From positions 148,254-212,253 of the forward strand of contig CACXIP010000003.1 in assembly GCA_902767775.1 (NCBI GenBank): DNA of 64,000 bases. Reading direction: 5' to 3'. Under the pieces are notes generated by a model, which did no database searches, was not told the origin of the DNA, and saw nothing but the letters and a program-made list of their open reading frames with translations. Shown piece after piece: positions 26,160-33,724 of this stretch; the stretch's first letter is position 1; every line of letters begins with the position of its first letter. This DNA is from an uncultured Prevotellaceae bacterium. GTDB lineage: Bacteria; Bacteroidota; Bacteroidia; Bacteroidales; Bacteroidaceae. Made by a program: the position numbers and the translations under genes.

Positions 26160-27175
26160 AACGGCTTTTATATCTGGACAATCTGAAAGTATGCTTGACC
26201 GTACTAGTGATATTCCACCATGCCGGTCAGGCATACGGTGATGGTGGAGGCTGGGCCTATACACCCAGTAATCCTGCCGAGGTGATGCCTTGGATATGGC
26301 ATTTCTTCTCAGTAAATGCCGCCTTCTTTATGGGACTTTTCTTTCTAATCTCAGGCTATTTTGTTCCTTCGAGTTACGATAAACAGGGAGCCTCTGTATT
26401 TGTCCAAAAGAAACTGATACGTTTGGGCATACCCCTTTTGGTGATGGGCGGTTTGTTGAGCGTGCTGTCAGGAAAATTGGAGATTGGCCACATGTGGTAT
26501 ATTGAAAGTCTGCTTGTATTCTGTCTTCTCTATGCATTGATACGACAGTTTTGCAAGCCTGTTATTGACCTCTGCTCGTCCAGACCTACCATCATGGGCT
26601 TGCTGATATTTGGTGGCATCATGGGCATTGGCAGTTATCTGACACGTTTGGTCAGTCCGCAGGATCATTGGATATGGCCTTTCGGCATCATACCCTTGCC
26701 AATGGAACCCGCCCACTATCTGCAATACGTCATGATGTTTGTTGTCGGCATTCTGGCCAGTCGCTTTAATTGGCTTGAGAAGATGACTAATACCACAGGA
26801 GCCCTATCGCTTGTGATAGGATGCCTGTTAGCATTAGGCATCTATCTGCGCGATGGCGGTGAGTGGAACGCCTTTGTTGCTCAGTGGTTCGGTATCTACG
26901 AGTCGTTACTTTGCGTGTTCATTTGCTTCGGACTGCTCGGGCTTTTCCGTCAGTACGGGAATTGGCATAGCAAGTTCTGGCAGTGGTGTGCCGCTCAGGC
27001 TTACGGAGCATACATCGTCCATCTGCTGTTGATGCTCGTTTTACAGCATGCGGTTGACGGCATCTGGATGGGCGCATTCGGCAAGTTCATGTTCATCGGC
27101 ATTGCCATCACCATCGCATCCTTCGGACTCACTTGGTTGCTGCGAATGATTCCTGGTGTAAAGAAGGTACTATAA
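26156..27175 (+). CDS. acyltransferase 3 family integral membrane protein
   Basis: 339 residues with about ten hydrophobic helices. The N terminus LYLDNLKVCLTVLVIFHHAG is the acyltransferase-3 signature with the conserved histidine, followed by SGYFVPSSYDKQGASVFVQKKLIRLGIP. These enzymes acylate sugars, peptidoglycan or antibiotics at the membrane using cytoplasmic acyl-CoA. There is no extracellular SGNH domain. It overlaps the preceding acetyltransferase gene by four bases (ATGA). Substrate unknown. Confidence 0.8.
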   Translation: MKRLLYLDNLKVCLTVLVIFHHAGQAYGDGGGWAYTPSNPAEVMPWIWHFFSVNAAFFMGLFFLISGYFVPSSYDKQGASVFVQKKLIRLGIPLLVMGGLLSVLSGKLEIGHMWYIESLLVFCLLYALIRQFCKPVIDLCSSRPTIMGLLIFGGIMGIGSYLTRLVSPQDHWIWPFGIIPLPMEPAHYLQYVMMFVVGILASRFNWLEKMTNTTGALSLVIGCLLALGIYLRDGGEWNAFVAQWFGIYESLLCVFICFGLLGLFRQYGNWHSKFWQWCAAQAYGAYIVHLLLMLVLQHAVDGIWMGAFGKFMFIGIAITIASFGLTWLLRMIPGVKKVL

Positions 27176-27191
27176 CTAAAATAAAGCAAAG

Positions 27192-27740
27192 ATGAAACAC
27201 GAGATTATTACGTTAGAGAATGTGCAGATTATTGGCATGGCCAAGGAAATCGCATTCTGCAAAGGACAGGAAGAATGCCCAAAGTTTTGGGGAGAGTATG
27301 TGGAACGGATTATTAAGCCCGTCTTTATGGAGCACAAAGCTCCTGATGCCTTTCAGCAGGCAGCCATCGACAACGGTGTCGGCGAATTCGGGCTCTGCAC
27401 CTGCGACATTCCCAACCACAATTGTGCAACCTGTTGGGAGGCAAACTTTGGTGCTTGCAGCAAGAACACCTTTACATACGTCATCGGCGGAATATATAAA
27501 GGTGGCGAGGCGCCAGAAGGAATGCAGCTTTTCCCTATTCGTAGTGGCAAGTGGCTGAAAGTTCATTTCGAGGGAGGTATGAAAGCCTTTCAAGAGCAGT
27601 ACGAGAAATTCCATAAGGAGTGGCTGCCTTCTCATCTAGAATATAAATGGGCACCAAATTCCTGTTGCATGGAGTGGTATCAGGGCGCAGACATCCAGTC
27701 ACCCGACTACCAGTGTGGCGTGATGATGCCATTGGAATAG
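27192..27740 (+). CDS. GyrI-like ligand-binding domain protein
   Basis: 182 residues. The opening IITLENVQIIGMAKEI and the pattern through LFPIRSGKWLKVHFEGGMKAFQEQYEKF resemble the GyrI-like/AraC effector-binding fold that binds or hydrolyses cationic drugs, but without a DNA-binding domain. It has ten cysteines including LCTCDIPNHNCATCW, unusual for this fold. The MerR regulator 1.5 kb downstream carries the same type of domain. Function is unknown; a drug-binding or sequestering role is inference. Confidence 0.6.
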   Translation: MKHEIITLENVQIIGMAKEIAFCKGQEECPKFWGEYVERIIKPVFMEHKAPDAFQQAAIDNGVGEFGLCTCDIPNHNCATCWEANFGACSKNTFTYVIGGIYKGGEAPEGMQLFPIRSGKWLKVHFEGGMKAFQEQYEKFHKEWLPSHLEYKWAPNSCCMEWYQGADIQSPDYQCGVMMPLE

Positions 27741-27756
27741 AGGGAAAAAGGAAAAG

Positions 27757-28272
27757 ATGGTGCGAAGCATGAAACATCTGCCGAATATCCTCTCATCGCT
27801 CCGAATGGTGGGGGCTGTTGCTCTGCTGCTGTGTGATGTTGAAGGAACAACTTTTTGGGTGCTTTACACCATTTGTGGCATCAGTGACATTGCCGATGGA
27901 TGGCTGGCTCGGAAGCTGAAGAGCGTTACCAGGACTGGAGCATTGCTGGATAGCGTGGCAGACTTCTGCTTCGTAGCATGTTGTGCCTGGCAGATTCTAC
28001 CGATACTCAGATTGCCACAATGGTTATGGTTGTGGGCTGGAGTAATCGTCGCGATTAAAGTCGTGAATCAGCTTTCGGCACTCGCGACGTACGGGCGCTG
28101 CTGCTTCCCTCACACCCTCGCGAACAAGTGGGCGGGATTCCTGCTATTCATTGCTATCCCCATGACATTTTGGTCTATCATCCCCATTTCAATCACTGCA
28201 ATCGTCGCCACGTTTGCCGCTGTACAAGAATGCTTCGTTTTAACGAGAGCCGAATCAAGTCATAAAATATGA
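27757..28272 (+). CDS. CDP-alcohol phosphatidyltransferase family protein
   Basis: 171 residues with about five transmembrane helices. The family motif D-G-x2-A-R-x8-G-x3-D-x3-D is exact in the segment DGWLARKLKSVTRTG followed by ALLDSVAD (about residues 47-69). Enzymes of this class transfer a phosphatidyl or related group from a CDP-activated lipid to an alcohol. It is shorter than PgsA or PssA and lies in the accessory operon, so it is unlikely to be the housekeeping synthase. The stop overlaps the beta-lactamase start by four bases. Met1 or Met5 may be the start. Confidence 0.78.
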   Translation: MVRSMKHLPNILSSLRMVGAVALLLCDVEGTTFWVLYTICGISDIADGWLARKLKSVTRTGALLDSVADFCFVACCAWQILPILRLPQWLWLWAGVIVAIKVVNQLSALATYGRCCFPHTLANKWAGFLLFIAIPMTFWSIIPISITAIVATFAAVQECFVLTRAESSHKI

Positions 28273-29195
28273 GAAAGATAGTAACACTAGTTTATGCATT
28301 GGTTGTTGTATCATGCTGGGCGCAAGAGCCAACGGACGGAGCAGCGAGAGCTATCCGAGCTCGCTCGGAGATGGCCGAGTCGTGTCGGACGAAGGCGAAG
28401 CCAATAAGCGACAGTACCAGCTATGGTGCATGCATCATGCGCAATGGCTCTATTGTTGGCATTAACGAAAACGAGCGTTTTGCCATGCATAGTGTGATGA
28501 AGTTCCCGCAAGCTTTATACGTCGCTGATTACTTGAGTCGGGAAGGGTTGGATCTTAATGACACGATTGTTGTCGATAAAGCAGACCTGATGCAAGACAC
28601 ATGGTCGCCAATGTTAAAACGGTTTGAAGGTGTCAAGGCCTTTTCGTGTGCAGAACTGTTGGAATTGTCTCTCGGACAGAGTGACAACAATGCCTGCGAA
28701 CTCCTTTTCAAGTTTTGCGGCAAGCCCGAAGCTGTGGAGAACTACATGAGAAAACTTGGACTCCACGATATCCATGTCCGCATGACTGAGGAACAGATGC
28801 ACAAGAATCCGGCAAAGGCCATTGAAAACAGTTCCACCCCCGCCGAAATGGTTCGTTTGTTCGAGTGGTTTTATCATCATAAAGATGACAACCAATATCT
28901 GACGTTCATCTGGAAGGCGATGGCTGATTGCTCAACAGGACAGAAACGAATCCCTGCAGCGATACCCGCAAATGCTCGTATCGTACATAAGACAGGTACA
29001 GGATTCCCATCTCCTGAAGGATTGCAAGACATGAACGATGCAGGTATCATTCTCATGCCAGATGGAAGCCATGCCATTATCGCCGTTTTCACCACGCACT
29101 CATCATCTGAGGCAGTAATAGAAAATATAGCCAGACAACTGTTAGCACATCCCTCGTTCCCGCCATTATTGCATGGTGCTACTGGCTGGGAGTAA
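28269..29195 (+). CDS. class A (A2, CfxA/CepA-like) beta-lactamase homologue
   Basis: 308 residues with a short export signal (a lipobox-like VVSC16 or cleavage after WAQ19). Active-site motifs are intact: Ser75-V-M-Lys78, Ser138-Asp-Asn140, the omega-loop acid in TEEQMHKNPAKA (Glu174/175) and Lys241-Thr-Gly243. The MTEEQM...STP layout resembles the Bacteroides/Prevotella CfxA type rather than the TEM type. Between the signal and the first core strand (residues about 24-45) the helix is replaced by a charged stretch, RAIRARSEMAESCRTKAK, encoded by GC-rich inverted repeats. It should hydrolyse beta-lactams in the periplasm, but whether it confers resistance is not shown. Last gene of the operon. 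Confidence 0.82.
   Translation: MRKIVTLVYALVVVSCWAQEPTDGAARAIRARSEMAESCRTKAKPISDSTSYGACIMRNGSIVGINENERFAMHSVMKFPQALYVADYLSREGLDLNDTIVVDKADLMQDTWSPMLKRFEGVKAFSCAELLELSLGQSDNNACELLFKFCGKPEAVENYMRKLGLHDIHVRMTEEQMHKNPAKAIENSSTPAEMVRLFEWFYHHKDDNQYLTFIWKAMADCSTGQKRIPAAIPANARIVHKTGTGFPSPEGLQDMNDAGIILMPDGSHAIIAVFTTHSSSEAVIENIARQLLAHPSFPPLLHGATGWE
28354..28388. repeat. palindromic DNA inside the beta-lactamase gene
   Basis: A perfect dyad TCCGAGC-TC-GCTCGGA is followed directly by a second short one (CCGA...TCGG). Both lie in frame in the region encoding residues about 29-40, between the signal and the catalytic domain. The block is GC-rich compared with its surroundings and codes for charged residues. 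Confidence 0.6.
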
Positions 29196-29242
29196 AAGAA
29201 AGAACAACGATGTGTTAAATCCATGTTAAAGTATTCATTTCT

Positions 29243-29276
29243 TTTGACTCGTCCCTAAGGTCATGCCTTAACTTCG
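29243..29276 (+). promoter_or_regulatory. MerR-type promoter/operator
   Basis: TTTG and TAACTTCG are separated by 22 bases, and the spacer carries a dyad TAAGG-N5-CCTTA. A dyad inside a long spacer is how MerR-family activators recognise promoters. The -7 box has one mismatch to TAnnTTTG. The MerR gene starts 30 bases downstream, so autoregulation is likely. Confidence 0.5.
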
Positions 29277-29305
29277 CAGTCGCTTAGCAAAAAACATCGC
29301 GCGAT

Positions 29306-30130
29306 ATGAGTAAGAAAACAAGGTTAAAAATCGGAGAGTTTTCACAGTTGATGCAGGTGACGGTAAAGACCCTGCGTCACTACGAACAGAAAGGGCTGCT
29401 CACGCCTGACGAGGTAGACGAGTGGACTGGCTACCGCTATTACAGCATCGACCAGATGCAACAATTGAAGGACATCCGCGACCTGCAACGGCTCGGCTTC
29501 TCGCTGGACGAAATTAAGGATCTGTTCGACGATGGTTCGCATACGCCGACCATCCGACAGATGACCGAGAAAATCAAGGAAACGGAGGCACAGCTGAAGG
29601 AACTGATAGCCCGTCGCAACCAACTGCTCGACTGGAGAAACGCTCGCAAAGAAATGAAGACTATGGAAAAATTCAGCATTCAATCGCTGCCCGAAATCAT
29701 CGTGGCAAGCCATCGTGAAGTCATCCCCGACTACGCCGCTATCGGACCCATGTGTGTCAACAAGATTGGTCCGGAGATGCAGCGCCTCGGCTGCAAGTGT
29801 CCGCCGCCGGGCTACTGCTTCACCATGGAGCACAACAAGGAGTACACTCCGACGGACATCGACATCGAGTATTGCGAACAGGTAGAGGAAATGGGCGAGG
29901 ACAGCGCCATCATCCAGTTCAAACGCCTGCCCGCCGTGCCAAAGGCGCTCTGTATGAAGCACGTAGGTCCATACAATCGCTTTTACGAATCATTCACTGA
30001 GGCCTTCCGTTATATTGAGGAGCACGGCCTGAAGCCCGTCGGCCAGCATCGCACATGCTACATCGATGGAATCTGGAATCAGGAAGACCCTGAGAAATGG
30101 CTTTCGGTGATTCAGATACCAATAGAGTAA
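29306..30130 (+). CDS. MerR-family regulator with GyrI-like effector domain
   Basis: 274 residues. An N-terminal winged helix (LKIGEFSQLMQVTVKTLRHY...GYRYYS) is followed by a dimerisation coiled coil (about 80-118) and a C-terminal GyrI-like domain (122-274) of the BmrR type. BmrR-like proteins sense hydrophobic cations and switch on efflux or detoxification genes. A MerR-type operator lies just upstream. Probable targets are itself and the DUF3795-VOC-flavodoxin genes that follow; the upstream operon is also possible. The ligand is unknown. Confidence 0.85.
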   Translation: MSKKTRLKIGEFSQLMQVTVKTLRHYEQKGLLTPDEVDEWTGYRYYSIDQMQQLKDIRDLQRLGFSLDEIKDLFDDGSHTPTIRQMTEKIKETEAQLKELIARRNQLLDWRNARKEMKTMEKFSIQSLPEIIVASHREVIPDYAAIGPMCVNKIGPEMQRLGCKCPPPGYCFTMEHNKEYTPTDIDIEYCEQVEEMGEDSAIIQFKRLPAVPKALCMKHVGPYNRFYESFTEAFRYIEEHGLKPVGQHRTCYIDGIWNQEDPEKWLSVIQIPIE

Positions 30131-30136
30131 TAATCC

Positions 30137-30173
30137 GTCCTGATCGTCCCATATAGTTTGGGGCGGTCAGGAC
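30137..30173. repeat. 14-bp inverted repeat between merR-like gene and DUF3795 gene
   Basis: GTCCTGATCGTCCC pairs with GGGGCGGTCAGGAC (two wobbles) around a nine-base loop. It ends three bases before the next ATG and has no T-run, so it is not a typical terminator. It may be a transcription roadblock, an mRNA end protector or a translational control element for the gene that follows. Confidence 0.6.
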
Positions 30174-30176
30174 AAA

Positions 30177-30533
30177 ATGAGTTATACAATGAAAGAAATG
30201 ACGGATATTTCCCAGCAGATTGCCGCATGTGGATTATATTGCGGAGCATGCAAAAAGTTCCTCAATGGCAAATGCCCTGGATGTAAGGAAAACGAGAAAG
30301 CATCGTGGTGTAAAATCCGCAAATGTTGTCAAGAGAAAGGCTTTCACACTTGTGCCGACTGCGACAAGGTAGTAGAAAACTGCAAAATTCACAACAACTT
30401 TGTCGGCAAGATCTTTGCTTTCCTGTTTAATAGCGACAGAGCCGCCTGCATCCGTTATATCCGCGAAAACGGAGAGGATGCCTTTGCGGAAAAGATGGCA
30501 AAAGATAAGCAGATGACGATGAAAAGGAAATGA
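30177..30533 (+). CDS. DUF3795 family Cys-rich protein
   Basis: 118 residues with ten cysteines in paired arrangements: CGLYCGACKKFLNGKCPGC, WCKIRKCCQEK, CADCDKVVENC. This matches the DUF3795 family of small, probably metal-binding proteins of anaerobes, whose function is not established. Start choice is uncertain (Met1, Met5 or Met8). It lies directly after a hairpin and before a decayed gene tail. Confidence 0.7.
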   Translation: MSYTMKEMTDISQQIAACGLYCGACKKFLNGKCPGCKENEKASWCKIRKCCQEKGFHTCADCDKVVENCKIHNNFVGKIFAFLFNSDRAACIRYIRENGEDAFAEKMAKDKQMTMKRK

Positions 30534-30623
30534 GGTCTCGGCTTCGAATATCGCGGCAAGCAGCACCTCTATGCCGAGAACACTGGCTGGACAGACTTCT
30601 ATTTCTTTGAACTTAAACAATGA
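30534..30623 (+). pseudogene. decayed C-terminal gene fragment
   Basis: In frame after the DUF3795 stop there are 29 sense codons with no start, reading ...GFEYRGKQHLYAENTGW and then TDFYFFELKQ before a stop. The aromatic, well-formed sequence looks like the real C-terminal tail of a lost protein. Its TGA still overlaps the ATG of the VOC gene (ATGA), as expected if the lost gene was once translationally coupled to it. I cannot name the parent family. Confidence 0.45.
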
Positions 30624-31030
30624 ATGATATGAAAGAAAGATTCAAATTCAACACCATTGGCCTTTTTACCAGCAACAATAAGGCTACTGTTGATTTCTAT
30701 ACAAAAACTTTTGGTTTTACCACCGATTGGGATGGCATTCAACCCAATGTAGAGATGATGCTGGGCGACATGCGTATCATCCTCTTCCCACGTGACGCTT
30801 TCGAACAGATGGTCTCTCGAAAGTTTCAATATCCCGAGGGGTTCAATGGTACTGTAGAATTGGCATTCGACGTGCCCACCTTCGCTGATGTTGATAAAGA
30901 ATACCAGCATGCGCTCACGAATGGTGCCGCCTCCGTTCTTCCTCCCACCACAGAACCTTGGGGCCAGCGCACCTGCTACGTGGCCGACCCAGACGGAAAT
31001 CTGATAGAGATTGGTTCGTTTAACGAATAA
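30620..31030 (+). CDS. VOC (glyoxalase/bleomycin-resistance) superfamily protein
   Basis: 136 residues with two beta-alpha-beta-beta-beta units: FNTIGLFTSNNKATVDFYTKTFGF at the start and the closing RTCYVADPDGNLIEIGSF. Members include glyoxalases, dioxygenases and antibiotic-binding or -modifying proteins (bleomycin, fosfomycin). Metal ligands are not clear enough to choose an activity. Met1 overlaps the stop of the fragment before it; Met4 is an alternative start. Confidence 0.75.
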   Translation: MNDMKERFKFNTIGLFTSNNKATVDFYTKTFGFTTDWDGIQPNVEMMLGDMRIILFPRDAFEQMVSRKFQYPEGFNGTVELAFDVPTFADVDKEYQHALTNGAASVLPPTTEPWGQRTCYVADPDGNLIEIGSFNE

Positions 31031-31061
31031 GTATACGAAATATGATTGGTATCACCGTAAT

Positions 31062-31595
31062 ATGAATATACTGATTCTTTCAGGCAGCCCGCGAAAGGGT
31101 GGCAATACAGACTTGCTTGTAGAGGCGTTCGTCAAGGGTGCCTCACAGAAACACCATGTCGAAGTAGTTTCTGTTCACGACTATAAGGTCAATCCCTGCT
31201 TGGGGTGTAACGCTTGTTTCAAGAACGAGGCCAATGATTGTGTACAGAAGGACGATATGTCGCTTATCTATGAAAAGATGAGCCGGGCCGACCTGCTTGT
31301 GATTGCCTCGCCCGTCTATTTCTACGGACTGAGTGCACAGCTGAAGGCAGTCATCGACCGTCTCCACAATCCGATTAGAGATACGTTCCCCATCAAGAAG
31401 ATGGCTCTCCTACTCGTTGGTGCAGCCATACTTCCCGAGCTTTTTGACAGCATCCTCGCGCAATACCAGCTCTGCCTGAACTTCTTTAAGTTAGAGGATG
31501 CCGGCCGTGTGTTGGTTCGAGGTGTCAAGGATAGAGGTGATATTATGATTACCGATGCTTTGAAAGAGGCATATAAGCTGGGGTTAAACGTATAA
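31062..31595 (+). CDS. flavodoxin-fold NAD(P)H-dependent oxidoreductase
   Basis: 177 residues from MNILILSGSPRKGGNTD, the FMN-phosphate loop of the NADPH-dependent FMN reductase/iron-sulfur flavoprotein group. VNPCLGCNACF near 46-56 gives a CxxCxxC-like cluster with a further Cys at NDCVQKDD. ASPVYFYGLSAQLKAVIDR is the second flavin loop. The frame is open 17 codons earlier within the VOC gene; the chosen Met is the family-standard start. Likely role: reduction of quinones, nitro- or other xenobiotics. Confidence 0.8.
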   Translation: MNILILSGSPRKGGNTDLLVEAFVKGASQKHHVEVVSVHDYKVNPCLGCNACFKNEANDCVQKDDMSLIYEKMSRADLLVIASPVYFYGLSAQLKAVIDRLHNPIRDTFPIKKMALLLVGAAILPELFDSILAQYQLCLNFFKLEDAGRVLVRGVKDRGDIMITDALKEAYKLGLNV

Positions 31596-31621
31596 CGACG
31601 AGAAAATGGGAAAAAACCTGA

Positions 31622-31711
31622 ATTGATGTTGCCGACGCACTGAAAGGTGCACCTTTCGATTTGTTCACGTCGCTCACCTTCCCCAACATCGCATACCATG
31701 TGGAGTTTTAA
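31622..31711 (+). pseudogene. decayed C-terminal gene fragment
   Basis: A 29-codon open stretch without a start, preceded by a stop, reads IDVADALKGAPFDLF, TSLTFPNIAYHVEF, then TAA. It looks like the end of a folded protein and not like random intergenic sequence. With the fragment at 30534 it suggests that genes were lost from this accessory segment. The parent family is not recognised. Confidence 0.4.
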
Positions 31712-31745
31712 TGTTTCAAAAATATAGTATCAGTCCTTTGATGAT

Positions 31746-33515
31746 TTAGTATCTCACGTTCTGCAATTTCACGATAGCATACGAGGTGGCAGGCATATGA
31801 ACAGTCATGTCACCAGTCTTCTTGTTGTTTTCAATACCGAAGCGGTCACCAGCAAGTAGTTTTGTCTTACCGTATTTCACATTGAGATGGAATGTTGCAT
31901 CAGATGCCTCTGCCTTTGGATTAAGCATCACCAACACCACATCTTTTCCGGCCGCCCTTGCATATACAAATGGGTATACAGAAGGCGAAGGTTTTTGAGC
32001 ATCCGCCGATGGGTATATGGGCACAAACTCTGCGTAATTGGCAAGAGCAGGCTCATTGTGCCTTAAAGCGATGAGTTGTCGTGTCTTGTTAAGCAAAGAA
32101 TTGGGGTCCTTCTCTTGCTCCGCCACATTAGGCGCATTGGGGGAAGGATCAACAGGGAGATAAAGACTGGCAGCATCGCCATCAGAGAATCCAAGGTTTT
32201 TGCCGTTGTTCCACTGCATGGGAGTTCGGGCGCCATTTCTCGGTTGATATGCTCCCTCAACTTGTGGCCAGTTGTTGGGCAGTTGTTTCATTCCGATTTC
32301 ATTGCCATAATAAATGAATGGTACTCCAGGCATGGTAAAGCCAAAGGCATAAATCATCTCCAATTCCTTGTCGCTACGCCGGTTTCCGAGTCGGGCATTG
32401 TCGTGATTGCCCAGTGGCAGACTGATATAGCCCTTGCCCACGGTTTTTTCATATTGATCCATGTAACTTCTGAGAAAAGCGGTGATATCACCCTTTCCTT
32501 CTGCATCAAAATAACTGTGTCCCTCACTGACGCCGTTGAGAATTCGCCAACTCTCCTTCTGGAACAAGTCGTTGTAACCATTAAACCAATGGAAGAAATC
32601 AACATGGAAGCAGTCGTCGAGCGCATCGGCTGGGTACGACCATTCTGCCACCATAAATCCTCTTGGGTATTCTTTCTCCAGCAGTTGACGAATCTCCCTC
32701 CAGAAGAGTTTGGTCTCATTCTCGTTGGTGTTGAAAAACTGTTCATTGCCTCTCACCCTTCGAGTCTTTACCAATGCACCAGCCATATCAGCCCGGAAGC
32801 CATCCGCTCCCATGTCCATCCAGAAACGCAGCACGTTTTTCAGGTCCTCGCGCATCGCCATCACATCAGGATGGTTGGTTGGCAACTGCCAAGGCTGTTC
32901 AGGGTCGGGATTGGAGAATCCGAAATTAAGTGCCGGCTGGCACCAATAGAAATTGCGCATAAACTGTCCGTTGCGCCGCCCGTAACCTTTGATGAAAGAA
33001 CCCGCGAACTCACGTGGTGGGTCCACCCAGTTGGTTTCTGTCCAGATATAGTAGTTGGAGTATTTGTTCTTCTCTTGTTTTTGAGACTCCACAAACCATG
33101 GATGGTCGATGGCTGTATAGCTGATGACATAGTCGAAGATAACGTGCATCCCTCGTTTATGCGCCTCCTCAAAGAGTTGGCGGGCATCCTCATTGGTTCC
33201 ATATCGGGGAGCAATCTTATAATAGTCGCGGATATCATATCCAGCATCATTAAACGGAGAGTCGAAGAACGGATTGAACCAAATGGCATCTACGCCAAGG
33301 CTCTTCACATAGTCGAGTTTGCTGATGATACCCTTCAAATCACCGATACCATCGCCATCGGAATCACAGAATGTCTGCGGATAGATTTGATAGAAAACGG
33401 CATTCTTTGCCCATTCAGGAACTTTTGGTATTTCATACTTGCCTGTGATGGTCTGCGCCGATGCTGCAAGTGCCATTGATGCAGCGAAAAACAAAATAGA
33501 TTTTCTAATGTTCAT
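31746..33515 (-). CDS. secreted GH13 alpha-glucosidase/amylase-like enzyme
   Basis: 589 residues with a signal peptide (1-20, ending AASA). The GH13 barrel has the nucleophile Asp243 in GFRADMA, the acid/base Glu291 in VAEWSY and the transition-state Asp372 in LGNHDN. The segment QIYPQTFCDSDGDGIGDLKGI and QPRNGARTPMQW recall oligo-1,6-glucosidase/alpha-glucosidase subfamilies. Region I is unusual: DYVISYTAIDHPWF replaces the normal DxVxNHTS, so the conserved Asn-His pair is Ser-Tyr. It should act in the periplasm on short alpha-glucans. No Sus genes adjoin it. Confidence 0.88.
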   Translation of the reverse strand: MNIRKSILFFAASMALAASAQTITGKYEIPKVPEWAKNAVFYQIYPQTFCDSDGDGIGDLKGIISKLDYVKSLGVDAIWFNPFFDSPFNDAGYDIRDYYKIAPRYGTNEDARQLFEEAHKRGMHVIFDYVISYTAIDHPWFVESQKQEKNKYSNYYIWTETNWVDPPREFAGSFIKGYGRRNGQFMRNFYWCQPALNFGFSNPDPEQPWQLPTNHPDVMAMREDLKNVLRFWMDMGADGFRADMAGALVKTRRVRGNEQFFNTNENETKLFWREIRQLLEKEYPRGFMVAEWSYPADALDDCFHVDFFHWFNGYNDLFQKESWRILNGVSEGHSYFDAEGKGDITAFLRSYMDQYEKTVGKGYISLPLGNHDNARLGNRRSDKELEMIYAFGFTMPGVPFIYYGNEIGMKQLPNNWPQVEGAYQPRNGARTPMQWNNGKNLGFSDGDAASLYLPVDPSPNAPNVAEQEKDPNSLLNKTRQLIALRHNEPALANYAEFVPIYPSADAQKPSPSVYPFVYARAAGKDVVLVMLNPKAEASDATFHLNVKYGKTKLLAGDRFGIENNKKTGDMTVHMPATSYAIVKLQNVRY

Positions 33516-33630
33516 GGTGAGATATCCTTTGGTGTTCTGATTGAAATTTTTACTATATGATACGTCTGTCTGATCATCTGATCCATTCTACATAACCATT
33601 ATCAGACAAAGAAGCAAGTTATCTCCAATG

Positions 33631-33638
33631 CAAAAATA
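33631..33638 (-). promoter_or_regulatory. -7 box, candidate GH13 promoter
   Basis: TATTTTTG on the minus strand, about 115 bases before the GH13 start. The leader between them is AT-rich. A TATC-CAGA-like dyad (CAGACAAAGA / CTGTCTGATC) is too weak to call. Confidence 0.45.
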
Positions 33639-33692
33639 GGTAAATTATCCTAAAAAAACAATTGAATACCGCATTTATTTTCAATTATTCAT

Positions 33693-33700
33693 TAACTTTG
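33693..33700 (+). promoter_or_regulatory. -7 box of the M3 peptidase gene
   Basis: TAACTTTG about 25 bases before the chosen ATG at 33725. The box lies inside the upstream extension of the reading frame, which excludes the earlier ATG. Confidence 0.65.
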
Positions 33701-33724
33701 CTTGCTCTAAAGAAATTTCATATC

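Noticed and set aside
32076-33479. 467-codon open frame antisense to the GH13 gene
   Set aside because: Shadow of the coding strand; no recognisable domain and no start context.
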